Source: Aerobium sp039839275
GTDB taxonomy: Bacteria > Pseudomonadota > Alphaproteobacteria > Rhizobiales > Rhizobiaceae
Direction of reading: 5' to 3'
Assembly: GCF_039839275.1 (NCBI RefSeq)
Contig: NZ_JBDOQP010000003.1
Span: forward strand, 310,001-374,000
Length of the DNA: 64,000 bases
Positions 17,506-30,048 of the stretch are shown one piece after another. The notes beneath the pieces were generated by a model. The model saw only the letters and a list, made by a program, of their open reading frames with translations. It did no database searches and was not told where the DNA came from. Each line of letters starts with the position of its first letter. Positions within the stretch are counted from its first letter, which is position 1. The position numbers and the translations under genes are program-made.

Positions 17506-17982
17506 ATGATGGACACACGCACTCTCGACGGCGAAATCATCACGTCGCATCTCGACGACATGCGCGCCTATGAAGGCGTGCGGACACGCCGCGTGATGGC
17601 GTTCGTGATCGACTACGTGACGATTGCGCTGTTGCTGATTCCCTTCGCGATCCTCGTTTTCTTCCTCGGCCTGCTGACGCTCGGCCTTGGCTGGATGCTT
17701 TTCTCCGTATTGGGGCCCGCCGTCGCACTCGCCTATGTGTGGAACACGATGGGCGGCCCGAACCAGGCAACGATCGGCATGAAGATGATGGGCATCCGGC
17801 TGGAACGTCTCGACGGCCGCCCCATCGATGGTTTGCTGGCCGTGGTGCATACGGTGCTTTTCTGGGCCGGAAACGTACTCCTGACGCCGCTGATACTTCT
17901 TGCCAGCCTGTTCCTCGATCGCAAGCGCACTGCCCACGACCTGCTGCTCGGCACCGTGGTCACGCGCGACGACATCCGTTGA
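17506..17982 (+). CDS. RDD family membrane protein
   Basis: A 158-residue RDD-domain membrane protein of unknown transport role. The family signature is seen as VRTRRVMAFVIDYVTIA (Arg and Asp of RDD), then GMKMMGIRLERLDGRP and the C-terminal FLDRKRTAHDLLLGTVV. Three or four hydrophobic segments. The ATG at 17506 is chosen for the GAGGG site six bases upstream; ATG 17494 lies too far upstream of it. Divergent from sthA, 174 bases apart. Confidence 0.85.
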   Translation: MMDTRTLDGEIITSHLDDMRAYEGVRTRRVMAFVIDYVTIALLLIPFAILVFFLGLLTLGLGWMLFSVLGPAVALAYVWNTMGGPNQATIGMKMMGIRLERLDGRPIDGLLAVVHTVLFWAGNVLLTPLILLASLFLDRKRTAHDLLLGTVVTRDDIR

Positions 17983-18084
17983 ACGGTGAAGGACATCCGC
18001 CACGGACACCTTCTTTCAATATTTTGATGTTGACGTTATCGTCCGGCGTGGCAAGCGTATGAGCTTGAATCGCAGCAACGGTCC

Positions 18085-18843
18085 ATGACGCACCATTCGA
18101 CACAATCGCCGCAATTCTTCCTCACTGCGCCATCGCCATGTCCCTATGTCGAGGGCCAGTTCGAACGGAAGGTCTTCACGCATCTCGTTGGAGACCGCGC
18201 GCCTGAACTGAACGACCTGCTGACGCAGGGCGGTTTCCGGCGCTCGCAGAACATCGCCTACCGTCCCGCGTGCGAGCACTGCCGCGCCTGTGTGTCAGTG
18301 CGCCTGCTGGTCAACGAGTTCGAACCGTCGAAGAACATGCGGCGGGTGATTGCGCGCAACAGCGACCTGGTCGGCACGGCCTACAGCGCCGAGCCGTCTT
18401 CGGAACAGTATTCGCTCTTCCGCACCTATCTCGATTCGCGCCACAAGCGCGGCGGCATGTCGGACATGACGGTTCTCGACTATGCGATGATGGTGGAAGA
18501 CACCCATGTCGACACCAAGATCATCGAATACCGCAAGCGCGGACCCGACAGCTTCATCACCGGCAAAGGCGAAGGCGAACTGATCGCCGCCGCCCTCACC
18601 GACCGCATGGGCGACGGGCTGTCGATGGTCTATTCGTTCTTCGATCCCGAGATGGAAGATCGGTCGCTCGGCACCTTCATGATCCTCGACCATATCGCGC
18701 GGGCGCGGGCGGCAGGACTGCCCCATGTCTATCTCGGCTATTGGGTCAACGGCTCGCGCAAGATGGCCTATAAGGTGCGCTTCGAGCCGCAGGAGCATCT
18801 CGGCCCGAAGGGCTGGGAACGATACGTGCCTGCCAAGGGCTGA
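18085..18843 (+). CDS. bpt: Aspartate/glutamate leucyltransferase (Bpt), arginyltransferase family
   Basis: A 252-residue aminoacyl-tRNA-protein transferase of the ATE/Bpt family. It adds Leu to N-terminal Asp or Glu and thereby marks proteins for ClpS/ClpAP, in the N-degron pathway. The N-terminal cysteine cluster YRPACEHCRACVSVR near residues 53-67 and the C-terminal acyltransferase block LGTFMILDHIARARA, then YLGYWVNGSRKMAYK, are typical. Gene follows the RDD gene by 102 bases. Substrate specificity (Leu rather than Arg) is inferred from bacterial relatives, not from residues seen. Confidence 0.92.
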   Translation: MTHHSTQSPQFFLTAPSPCPYVEGQFERKVFTHLVGDRAPELNDLLTQGGFRRSQNIAYRPACEHCRACVSVRLLVNEFEPSKNMRRVIARNSDLVGTAYSAEPSSEQYSLFRTYLDSRHKRGGMSDMTVLDYAMMVEDTHVDTKIIEYRKRGPDSFITGKGEGELIAAALTDRMGDGLSMVYSFFDPEMEDRSLGTFMILDHIARARAAGLPHVYLGYWVNGSRKMAYKVRFEPQEHLGPKGWERYVPAKG

Positions 18844-18887
18844 CCGCCGGTTCCCGCCGAACCCGAAGCCAGCGTGGCCATCCATCC

Positions 18888-19787
18888 ATGACCGTTCCAC
18901 TTACTGACCATTCTAAAGGCCTGCTGCTGACCGCGATCGGCGGGCTCGCCCTGACCGCCGACATTCCGCTGATCAAGCTTGCCGGCGGCGACGTCTGGTC
19001 GATCCTGCTGCTGCGCGGGATTTCGACGCTGGCTGCAGCCCTGCTGCTGTGGGTCGTATGGCGTGCCGTTGCCCGCAATGCGCCGCCGCTGATACCCGGC
19101 AGGGCCGGTCTTGCCGTCGCCGGGCTCTACGGGATCACGTCGCTGTGCTTCATCAGCGCCGTCTTTTACACCTCGACCGCCAATCTGGTGTTCATCGTCG
19201 CATTCAGCACCGTATTCGCGATGGCATTTTCGTGGCTGTTTCTCGGGGAACGACCGAGACCCCAGACCCTTGCGGCGATGGCCATGATGATCGTCGCCAT
19301 CGCCATCATCGTCCAGGACGGGCTCACTTCAAACGGATGGTTCGGCGATCTGTTGGCTCTGGGTGCCGCGGTTTGCGTTGCCGCTGCAATCGTGGTGTCG
19401 CGCGCCAGCGGTCGCGACATGGGCTTCACGCCGCTGGTGGCAGTGATCCTGCCGATGGCCATCGGCGGCGCGATGGTCTACGCCAACGGCCTCAACGTCG
19501 ACGCACCATGGTGGATCATCCTCGACGGCTTCGTCGTGATCCCTATAGCGTTCTTCCTGCTCGCCACCGGTCCGAGATACATTTCCGGGCCGGAAGTGGC
19601 GATGTTCTATCTGCTGGAAACCGTGCTGGCACCGATATGGGTGTGGCTGATCTTCGCGGAGGTGCCGAGCACGCAGAGCCTCATCGGCGGGGCACTGCTG
19701 GTCGCAACGCTGCTCGCCCACTCGCTGTGGCAGATCAGCCAGGGGCGCCGACGCCGCGCCGCCGCGGTGGTGCGCCACGCGCCGTGA
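18888..19787 (+). CDS. EamA/DMT-family exporter
   Basis: A 299-residue drug/metabolite transporter superfamily protein with about ten hydrophobic segments in two EamA repeats (roughly residues 8-135 and 145-285). The repeat ends show the family pattern LFLGERPRPQTLAAM and LIFAEVPSTQSLIGGALL. Substrate unknown. It ends one base before the convergent ATPase gene. No obvious ribosome site precedes the ATG at 18888. Confidence 0.85.
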   Translation: MTVPLTDHSKGLLLTAIGGLALTADIPLIKLAGGDVWSILLLRGISTLAAALLLWVVWRAVARNAPPLIPGRAGLAVAGLYGITSLCFISAVFYTSTANLVFIVAFSTVFAMAFSWLFLGERPRPQTLAAMAMMIVAIAIIVQDGLTSNGWFGDLLALGAAVCVAAAIVVSRASGRDMGFTPLVAVILPMAIGGAMVYANGLNVDAPWWIILDGFVVIPIAFFLLATGPRYISGPEVAMFYLLETVLAPIWVWLIFAEVPSTQSLIGGALLVATLLAHSLWQISQGRRRRAAAVVRHAP

Positions 19788-21302
19788 TCACTCGGCCGCG
19801 TCCCTGCCCTGCCCGGCATCGTCCGGTGCGTTCGGATCGCCGGGCGCGCTCTCGGCGTCGAGATCCGGGAACACGACGATGCGTTTGCCGTGGAAATCGG
19901 TGCGCACGACGAGCAGTCCGCGCTCCTCGAAATAGGTGAGCAAGCGGCGCGCGCGTGACGGCGAGTGCGTCCCATAGGCGCGCGCCAGCGCGGCGTCCGA
20001 AGGGCACGGCTCGCCGGCAAGCGCTGCACGCGCGACGATGAGGAAGACGCCCTGGATGTCGTCGGTAAGCGTCTCCGACATCGCCAGCGCCTGGTGCCAG
20101 GAATCGTCGTCGGCCATGTGCTCGTCCGCGCCGGCGCGTGCGATCGCGAGCCTTCGCTTGAAAGCCGCAAGGTCCGGCGCGCTGCCCGGTACGCGATGGA
20201 TCCGGCAACGGACCAGGAAATCCTGATAAAGCACCGCCACCGAACGAAACGACGCGTCGGGATCTGCAACGATCTCACGCATCACGCTATCGAGTGCTGC
20301 CTCGCGCTCGACCTCGTCGATCTCCGGAAACAGCGTCGTTGGTTCGGCGGCAGCGGGGTCCGGCCGCGCCTTGACGAGTTGCGCCAGAATGTCGGCGGTT
20401 GGTGTGGGCGGCGGAGGCGCCTGCCTGCGAACGGACTGACGAAGTTCGGCCGGGTCGACCTTGAAGATCAATTCGGCCGCATCCTCGGACGTCGTTTCCG
20501 GCAGCGGCATCAGCTTCGGGCTGACGGAGCGCGCCGACGTCTCGACCGGACCGATGGCGACCGGCAGCGGACGGCGGGCGATCGCCGGGCCGAGGGCTAC
20601 GAAGCGGCCACGATCGAGGTCGCGGAACTGCTCGGCCTGACGGCGATCCATGCCGAGGAGATCGGCGGCACGCGCCATGTCGATGTCAAGGAATGTGCGG
20701 CCCATAAGAAAGTTGGACGCTTCGGCGGCAACGTTCTTGGCAAGTTTCGCGAGGCGTTGCGTGGCGATCACGCCGGCGAGCCCGCGCTTGCGACCCCGGC
20801 ACATCAGGTTCGTCATCGCCCCAAGCGATAGTTTCCGCGCCTCGTCCGACACCTCTCCGGCAGCGGCGGGCGCAAAGAGCTGCGCCTCGTCGACAACGAC
20901 AAGAACGGGATACCAGTGGTCGCGCTCCGCATCGAACATGCCGCCGAGAAAGGCGGCGGCGGCGCGCATCTGCTGCTCGACGTCGAGCCCCTCGAGATTG
21001 AGCACGACGGAGACACGATGCTGGCGGATGCGGCCGGCAATGCGGGTCAGTTCGGCCTCGGTGCGCGCGGCATCGACGACGACATGGCCGAACCTGTCGG
21101 CCAGGGTGACGAAATCACCTTCTGGATCGATGACACATTGCTGCACCCAGGGGGCCGATTGCTCGAGCAGGCGACGCAGAAGATGCGACTTTCCGGACCC
21201 CGAATTGCCCTGCACCAGCAGGCGCGTGGCAAGCAGTTCCTCGAGATCGACGGTCGCGGCTGCGCCGCCGGCGCCCGTTCCCAGATCGATGCCGACTTTC
21301 AT
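19788..21302 (-). CDS. HerA/FtsK-like ATP-binding protein (DUF87)
   Basis: A 504-residue cytoplasmic P-loop ATPase of the DUF87/HerA class. Walker A is GNSGSGKSHLLRRLL near residues 33-47; Walker B is VLVVVDEAQLFAP. An arginine-finger-like VIATQRLAKLAKNV follows, then a long charged/proline region (about 275-330) and a C-terminal winged-helix-like tail ending in an Asp-rich segment. HerA family proteins act on DNA ends or translocate DNA, but this lone version has no NurA partner nearby, so its role is open. Start at 21302 gives MKVGIDLGTGAGG; an in-frame upstream extension looks non-coding. Confidence 0.8.
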   Translation of the reverse strand: MKVGIDLGTGAGGAAATVDLEELLATRLLVQGNSGSGKSHLLRRLLEQSAPWVQQCVIDPEGDFVTLADRFGHVVVDAARTEAELTRIAGRIRQHRVSVVLNLEGLDVEQQMRAAAAFLGGMFDAERDHWYPVLVVVDEAQLFAPAAAGEVSDEARKLSLGAMTNLMCRGRKRGLAGVIATQRLAKLAKNVAAEASNFLMGRTFLDIDMARAADLLGMDRRQAEQFRDLDRGRFVALGPAIARRPLPVAIGPVETSARSVSPKLMPLPETTSEDAAELIFKVDPAELRQSVRRQAPPPPTPTADILAQLVKARPDPAAAEPTTLFPEIDEVEREAALDSVMREIVADPDASFRSVAVLYQDFLVRCRIHRVPGSAPDLAAFKRRLAIARAGADEHMADDDSWHQALAMSETLTDDIQGVFLIVARAALAGEPCPSDAALARAYGTHSPSRARRLLTYFEERGLLVVRTDFHGKRIVVFPDLDAESAPGDPNAPDDAGQGRDAAE

Positions 21303-21377
21303 TGATGCCTCGGTGCGTATTGCATTGCAGCAGGCATAGCACACCGCGCATGGGATGCGCGGCGCCAACGACGCAAT

Positions 21378-21947
21378 TCACAAGAGAGAGCGCTGGGAGC
21401 GCATGGCGCGCGTGACCAAGGCGAGGCCAAACACGAGTGCGATGACCGCAAGGCCGGCCCTCGGGGCGATCGGCCGCCAATCGAAGTCGCGCGCGAGATA
21501 GGCACTGGCAGGCGCGTGGGGGTCATAAGAGACAGGAACCGCGCGGCCGGTAAGCCGGGCGAAGTCGAGGCGGCGATAGAGCGTGGGCAGACGGCGGTCA
21601 TCGACAGCGGCGCGATCTGAATAACTCGCGGCGACACCATCATATGTCGCCCCTCCGACACTATATTGGTAGCTCACCCCGAGGACGAGCTCGGCACCGA
21701 CAGTGTTGCCCGTCGCGGCGAAAGGGCGTTCCTCGTGCAACGAGACCGAGAGCACCGTTGCATCCGTTGTCGGCCAGTGGCGCGTCTGGACGTCAACCAG
21801 CACCTGCTTCCATGGCAGGTCGGAAAGGATCGTCGCGCCGAGACCGGCGATGGCGAGCCCGATAAGTGCGAAGAGCGCGGCGACCCCATGCTTCCACGCG
21901 GTCGGTGCGTGCCTTCTCCCGGCTCCCTCGAAGCCCAGCGTGCTCAT
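21378..21947 (-). CDS. DUF3592 domain membrane protein
   Basis: A 189-residue protein with two transmembrane segments (about residues 20-42 and 163-182) around an extracytoplasmic beta-rich domain, the DUF3592 layout. Typical pieces are WPTTDATVLSVSLHEE, SYQYSVGGATYDG and GRAVPVSYDPHAPASAYLA. Function unknown. It lies 75 bases upstream of the HerA-like gene on the same strand and could be co-transcribed with it. Confidence 0.75.
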   Translation of the reverse strand: MSTLGFEGAGRRHAPTAWKHGVAALFALIGLAIAGLGATILSDLPWKQVLVDVQTRHWPTTDATVLSVSLHEERPFAATGNTVGAELVLGVSYQYSVGGATYDGVAASYSDRAAVDDRRLPTLYRRLDFARLTGRAVPVSYDPHAPASAYLARDFDWRPIAPRAGLAVIALVFGLALVTRAMRSQRSLL

Positions 21948-22051
21948 TGTGTCGGCCCCCGCCGATTGAAATCTTTACCCGGGGAAGAGATTAGCCGACG
22001 CGCATTGCAGAACGGGCAAGGAAAGCGTTCAAATTGTATCGATCATGCCGA

Positions 22052-22681
22052 TCAGCGTGCCGGCGCAAGCTTGCGCTGCTTGCGCCAGCGCATGACACGC
22101 GGCCGCAGGGGCCGGTAGAGCACAAGCAGGACCGCCAGCGTCATGTAGATGAAAGGCTCGGCGGTGATGACCTTGACCGACATGGCGAAGTGCAGCGCGC
22201 CGCCGAGCACGATGACGTAGACCAGCTTGTGAAGCTTGCTCCATCGCGGGCCGAGCCTGCGGATCGAAAAGGAATTCGAGGTTGCCGCGAGCGGAATCAG
22301 CATCACGAGGCAGGCCATGCCGATGGTGATGAACGGTCGCTTGGCGATGTCCTGGACGATCGCGGACATGTTCAGGCTCTGGTCGAGGATCATGTAGGTG
22401 AGGAAGTGCATCACCACATACCAGAACGCCAGCAGGCCGAGCGCCCGGCGGAAGCGGATCAGATTGACGCCCGCGAGATCGCGCAACGGCGTCACGGCCA
22501 GCGTGGCGATCAGGAAACGCAGCGCCCAGATGCCGAGGATGTGCTCGAACTCCTTGACGGAATTCCCCGGTATCTGGCCGGTCGCGCCGAGGTAGAAATA
22601 CCAGACCGCCGGCACGAAGCCGACGGCGTACAGCAACCAGACGCTACCCGAGCGCCACAACTTCGAGGGGGCGGCGGCCAT
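22052..22681 (-). CDS. msrQ: MsrQ, haem membrane subunit of the methionine sulfoxide reductase
   Basis: A 209-residue membrane cytochrome b of the MsrPQ (YedYZ) system, which passes electrons from the quinone pool to periplasmic MsrP. About six transmembrane helices are seen. Haem-ligand histidines are likely in FWYVVMHFLTY, WSKLHKLVYV and GGALHFAMSV. The start at 22681 follows the msrP stop by two bases, so the pair is an operon. Confidence 0.93.
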   Translation of the reverse strand: MAAAPSKLWRSGSVWLLYAVGFVPAVWYFYLGATGQIPGNSVKEFEHILGIWALRFLIATLAVTPLRDLAGVNLIRFRRALGLLAFWYVVMHFLTYMILDQSLNMSAIVQDIAKRPFITIGMACLVMLIPLAATSNSFSIRRLGPRWSKLHKLVYVIVLGGALHFAMSVKVITAEPFIYMTLAVLLVLYRPLRPRVMRWRKQRKLAPAR

Positions 22682-22683
22682 GA

Positions 22684-23634
22684 TCAGTAATTGGCCGTCA
22701 GATCCATGCCGTCGTAAAGGCTCGCGACCTGTTCGGCATAGCCATTGAACGGCAGCGTTTCGCGGCGACCAGATTTGAAGAAACCGCCCTCGCCTTCGCC
22801 GATGCGGATCTCGGTCGCCTGGCTCCAGCGCGGGTGGTCGACGGCCGGATTGACGTTGGCATAGAAGCCGTATTCGCTCGGCTGCATCGTCGACCAGCTC
22901 GTCGGCGGCTGTTGCTCGACCAGCGAGATACGGACGATCGACTTGATTCCCTTGAAGCCGTATTTCCACGGAACGACGAGCCGAACTGGCGCGCCGTTCT
23001 GTTTCGGCAAGGTCTCGCCGAACAGGCCCAGCGACAGGATGGTCAGCGGATTTCGCGCTTCATCGAGCCGCAGCCCTTCGACATAGGGCCACGCCATGGG
23101 CTGGAAGATACCGCTCTGGCCGGGCATTTCCTCGGGACGCACCACGGTCTCGAAGGCAACGTATTTCGCACTGCCCAGCGGCTCGACCTGGTCGAGCAGG
23201 GCCGAAAGCGGAAAGCCGATCCACGGGATGACCATCGACCAGGCTTCCACGCAACGCATGCGATAGATGCGCTCCTCGAGCGGAAACCCGCGCAGCGCGT
23301 CAAGGTCGAAGGTGCGCGGCTTGGCGACCATGCCGCCGACCTCAATCGTCCATGGCTCAGGCTGGAAATCGCCGGAGCGTGTGGCCGGATCGGTCTTGCC
23401 GGTGCCGAATTCATAGAAATTGTTGTAGTTGGTCACGTCCTCGCGCTTGGTCAGCGCTTCATCCGTGCCGAAAGGGCCGGGATCTGCGGCCAGCGGGGCG
23501 GCGAACGCCGGCAGCGCCGCGAAAGCGGGGATCGAGGCGGCAGCGCCCACAAGAAGTGCGCGCCGGTTGAGATATGCCGCCTCAGATGTGATTTCCGAGC
23601 CGGGGATCGGCGGAACTCTAAAAACGGCCATCAT
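22684..23634 (-). CDS. msrP: MsrP, periplasmic protein-methionine-sulfoxide reductase catalytic subunit
   Basis: A 316-residue molybdopterin enzyme of the sulfite-oxidase fold that reduces methionine sulfoxide in periplasmic proteins. The Tat signal shows the twin arginine at 24-25 (YLNRRALLVGAAAS). Cys128 in YRMRCVEAWSMVIPW is the molybdenum ligand. VRLVVPWKYGFKGIKSIV and PSEYGFYANVNPAVDHP are family blocks. Tandem ATGs at 23634 and 23631, with GAGGG just upstream. msrQ follows directly. Confidence 0.95.
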   Translation of the reverse strand: MMAVFRVPPIPGSEITSEAAYLNRRALLVGAAASIPAFAALPAFAAPLAADPGPFGTDEALTKREDVTNYNNFYEFGTGKTDPATRSGDFQPEPWTIEVGGMVAKPRTFDLDALRGFPLEERIYRMRCVEAWSMVIPWIGFPLSALLDQVEPLGSAKYVAFETVVRPEEMPGQSGIFQPMAWPYVEGLRLDEARNPLTILSLGLFGETLPKQNGAPVRLVVPWKYGFKGIKSIVRISLVEQQPPTSWSTMQPSEYGFYANVNPAVDHPRWSQATEIRIGEGEGGFFKSGRRETLPFNGYAEQVASLYDGMDLTANY

Positions 23635-23728
23635 GCCCTCCTGCCTGTGTTGCCGGGAGCCGAGCAGCCTGCCTGCTCCCTCTCCCTATTTACGTAGGAA
23701 GCAAGAGCAGAGTTTCATTCACGGGGAA

Positions 23729-23762
23729 AGCCGGCCTCCACCACTTTTTGGTGAAGGCCGGC

Positions 23763-23763
<1 letters not shown>
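23729..23763 (-). terminator. Rho-independent terminator of parC
   Basis: Hairpin AGCCGGCCTCCACC paired with GGTGAAGGCCGGCT (one mismatch), overlapping the last base of the parC stop region. On the minus strand it is followed by TTTCCCC. It separates parC from msrP, on the same strand. Confidence 0.75.
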
Positions 23764-26045
<2,282 letters not shown>

Positions 26046-26229
26046 GGTTTTCGGTTAGCGGAGCCAGTGATTCGGAGCAAGTGCGCAAAACGCGCCAGCA
26101 ACGGGTCATACCCCGCCAAGCGGTTGCCCTTTGGGCAGAAACACGCCAATCTTCCACCCGAACCAAATACCCAGCGACCCGACCGAGAAACGCGGCGGGA
26201 AACCTTTCCGACACCAGAGGAACCGTCAA

Positions 26230-27411
26230 ATGAGGAATACTTACCGGCACCTCCAGGTGCTCGCCACTTCGGCTCTGCTTGCCTCGATCTCGTCATCGCT
26301 GGCACATGCGCAGGATGCCCAGGCAGCCGTGGATCGGCTGAAACAGATCGTCGAGGAACAGGGCGCCGTGATCGTGTGGGACCGCGTGGACGTCAGCGGC
26401 GACAGCGCCGTGCTGGTGAACACGGCGATCGGCAGCGCCGACGAGCGGATGCCGTTCGGCGACATCACCCTCAACGGCATATCGAGGGTCGAGAACGGCT
26501 TCCGGGTCGAAGAGATGGTGACCGAGCCATTCAGCATCGGAGACGAGACCGGCTCGGTGCAGGTCGAGGATACCGTCGTCAGCGGCCTGCTCTTGCCGGA
26601 CGAAGGCAATATCGACGATTTCGGCGGCAGCGTCTTTTACGAGAGCGCCTCCGTCAGCAATGTCTCCGTGACCGTCGAGGACACGGAGATCGCCTCGCTG
26701 ACGAATTTCTGGACCGAGATGACCGCTCCAGAAGACGGCGAACCGATGGATTATTCGGGCGGGGCCGAGCAGTTCTACATCGACCTGTCGATGATCGAGG
26801 ACCCCAACCAGAAGGCCGTGTTGCAGGCGCTCGAATATGAGGAGCTGTTTGGCGCGTTCGACTTTGCCGGCTACTGGCAGCCGACCGACGGACGTTTTGC
26901 GCTGACTGAATACAACATGAGCGTCGAGGATGCCGGCACGCTGGGGATCATGCTGGACATCGGCGGCTATACGCCGTCCTTCATCACCTCGCTGCGCGAC
27001 CTGCAGATGCAGATGGCGGCCAATCCTGACGGCGACAGCTCTGCACAGGGGCTCGCCGTACTCGGACTGATGCAGCAGCTCAGCTTCCACAGCGCGGAGA
27101 TCAGCTTCACCGACGATTCGCTGACCAGCAAGGTGCTGGAGTTCGTTGCCAGTTCACAGGGAATGTCGGCATCGGACGTCGCCAACCAGGCAAAGGCCGT
27201 GCTGCCCTTCATGCTCGGCCAGCTCGGCAATCCGGAACTGACGATGCAGGCAACACAGGCCGTCACCGCCTATCTCGACGATCCGCAGGTGCTGCGCATC
27301 AAGGCCGCGCCTCCCGGTCCGGTGGCCTTCGCACTCATCATGGCCGGCGCAATGTCGGCGCCAGCCGAACTGACGAAGACGCTCGGCGTCAGCGTCAGCG
27401 CCAACGACTAG
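26230..27411 (+). CDS. Exported protein of unknown function
   Basis: A 393-residue protein with a signal peptide (MRNTYRHLQVLATSALLASISSS... cleavage probably at AHAQ, residue 26). The mature part is acidic, has no cysteine, and has no transmembrane helix except a weak hydrophobic patch near the C-terminus (VAFALIMAGAMSAP). It looks like a conserved periplasmic protein of Hyphomicrobiales, but I do not recognise a named domain. GAGG upstream of the ATG at 26230 supports the start. The last 17 bases overlap the 3' end of convergent pcp. Confidence 0.7.
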   Translation: MRNTYRHLQVLATSALLASISSSLAHAQDAQAAVDRLKQIVEEQGAVIVWDRVDVSGDSAVLVNTAIGSADERMPFGDITLNGISRVENGFRVEEMVTEPFSIGDETGSVQVEDTVVSGLLLPDEGNIDDFGGSVFYESASVSNVSVTVEDTEIASLTNFWTEMTAPEDGEPMDYSGGAEQFYIDLSMIEDPNQKAVLQALEYEELFGAFDFAGYWQPTDGRFALTEYNMSVEDAGTLGIMLDIGGYTPSFITSLRDLQMQMAANPDGDSSAQGLAVLGLMQQLSFHSAEISFTDDSLTSKVLEFVASSQGMSASDVANQAKAVLPFMLGQLGNPELTMQATQAVTAYLDDPQVLRIKAAPPGPVAFALIMAGAMSAPAELTKTLGVSVSAND

Positions 27412-28111
27412 AGTCGGGATCAGCCTCGATTCCAGGGAGTCCGGCCTGTCCGGGCTCTCGATTCATCCAGGCATCCACGCAGGCATTGATGATGATCCCC
27501 GCACCTGAGGCGAGATCATCGATGCCCATCGCATCCGGCGTGCCGGGTTCAGCTTCCCTCAATGGCGGGACGTGGATGAAACCGGCCATCACCGGACGCA
27601 GGCCGTCGCAGGCATGGGCCACCGACAGTGTGAAGACGGTGTTGCACAGATAGCCGCCGGCATCGTCGGACCATTGCACGGGTAAGCCCGCCGCTTCGAG
27701 GCGGCTGGCGATCAGGTCCAGCGGCAGCGTCGAATCCAGCGTTTCGGGGCCGGCGCACACCTGCGTCGCGGCAGGCATCACACCGGCCTGGTCGGGCCGC
27801 GCGTTGGCATGACTGTTGCGGGCGACACGTTCCAGCCGGAAACCACGGCATTCGCGCGCAAGGCCGAAATGGATCGCGATGTCGGGCAGGAAGTCGCGGC
27901 CGATCGCCGAGAGCCGTCCGGCAATCGTCTCGTATTCCACGGCAAGCACTTCAGCGCGGAAGGCGCCTATGCGCTCCCCTTCCGCGAACTCGTCGTTAAG
28001 AATGCCGACGAGTGCTTCCGTCGGGTTGACGGGCGCGCCGGGAAAGACGGAAAAGCCGGTGACGAGGATGCGAGGCGGGCGCGCCGGCGAAGTCGAGGCC
28101 GGAGCGCCCAT
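27395..28111 (-). CDS. pcp: Pyrrolidone-carboxylate peptidase (family C15)
   Basis: A 238-residue pyroglutamyl peptidase I, a cytoplasmic cysteine peptidase that removes N-terminal pyroglutamate. The likely catalytic triad is Glu94 (FRLERVARN), Cys156 (GGYLCNTVF) and His180 (GFIHVPPL); the spacing matches the family (63 and 24 in the Bacillus enzyme versus 62 and 24). The N-terminus ILVTGFSVFPGAPVNPTE is typical. It starts 4 bases after the aspS stop, so it is probably co-transcribed with aspS. Its 3' end overlaps the convergent exported-protein gene by 17 bases. Confidence 0.9.
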   Translation of the reverse strand: MGAPASTSPARPPRILVTGFSVFPGAPVNPTEALVGILNDEFAEGERIGAFRAEVLAVEYETIAGRLSAIGRDFLPDIAIHFGLARECRGFRLERVARNSHANARPDQAGVMPAATQVCAGPETLDSTLPLDLIASRLEAAGLPVQWSDDAGGYLCNTVFTLSVAHACDGLRPVMAGFIHVPPLREAEPGTPDAMGIDDLASGAGIIINACVDAWMNREPGQAGLPGIEADPDSSRWR

Positions 28112-28115
28112 CGCG

Positions 28116-29906
<1,791 letters not shown>

Positions 29907-30048
29907 GGTCATGAAATATTCCGGGTGTGATGGACGTGCCAGTATGCTTGCTTCCGGCGCGAAATTCGGGCGGAAAAGCGCATGAGAGGCACGATTTGTC
30001 AAGGACGGCTCCGGTAATCAAGCCATCATCCGGAATAGTCGGGACGCG

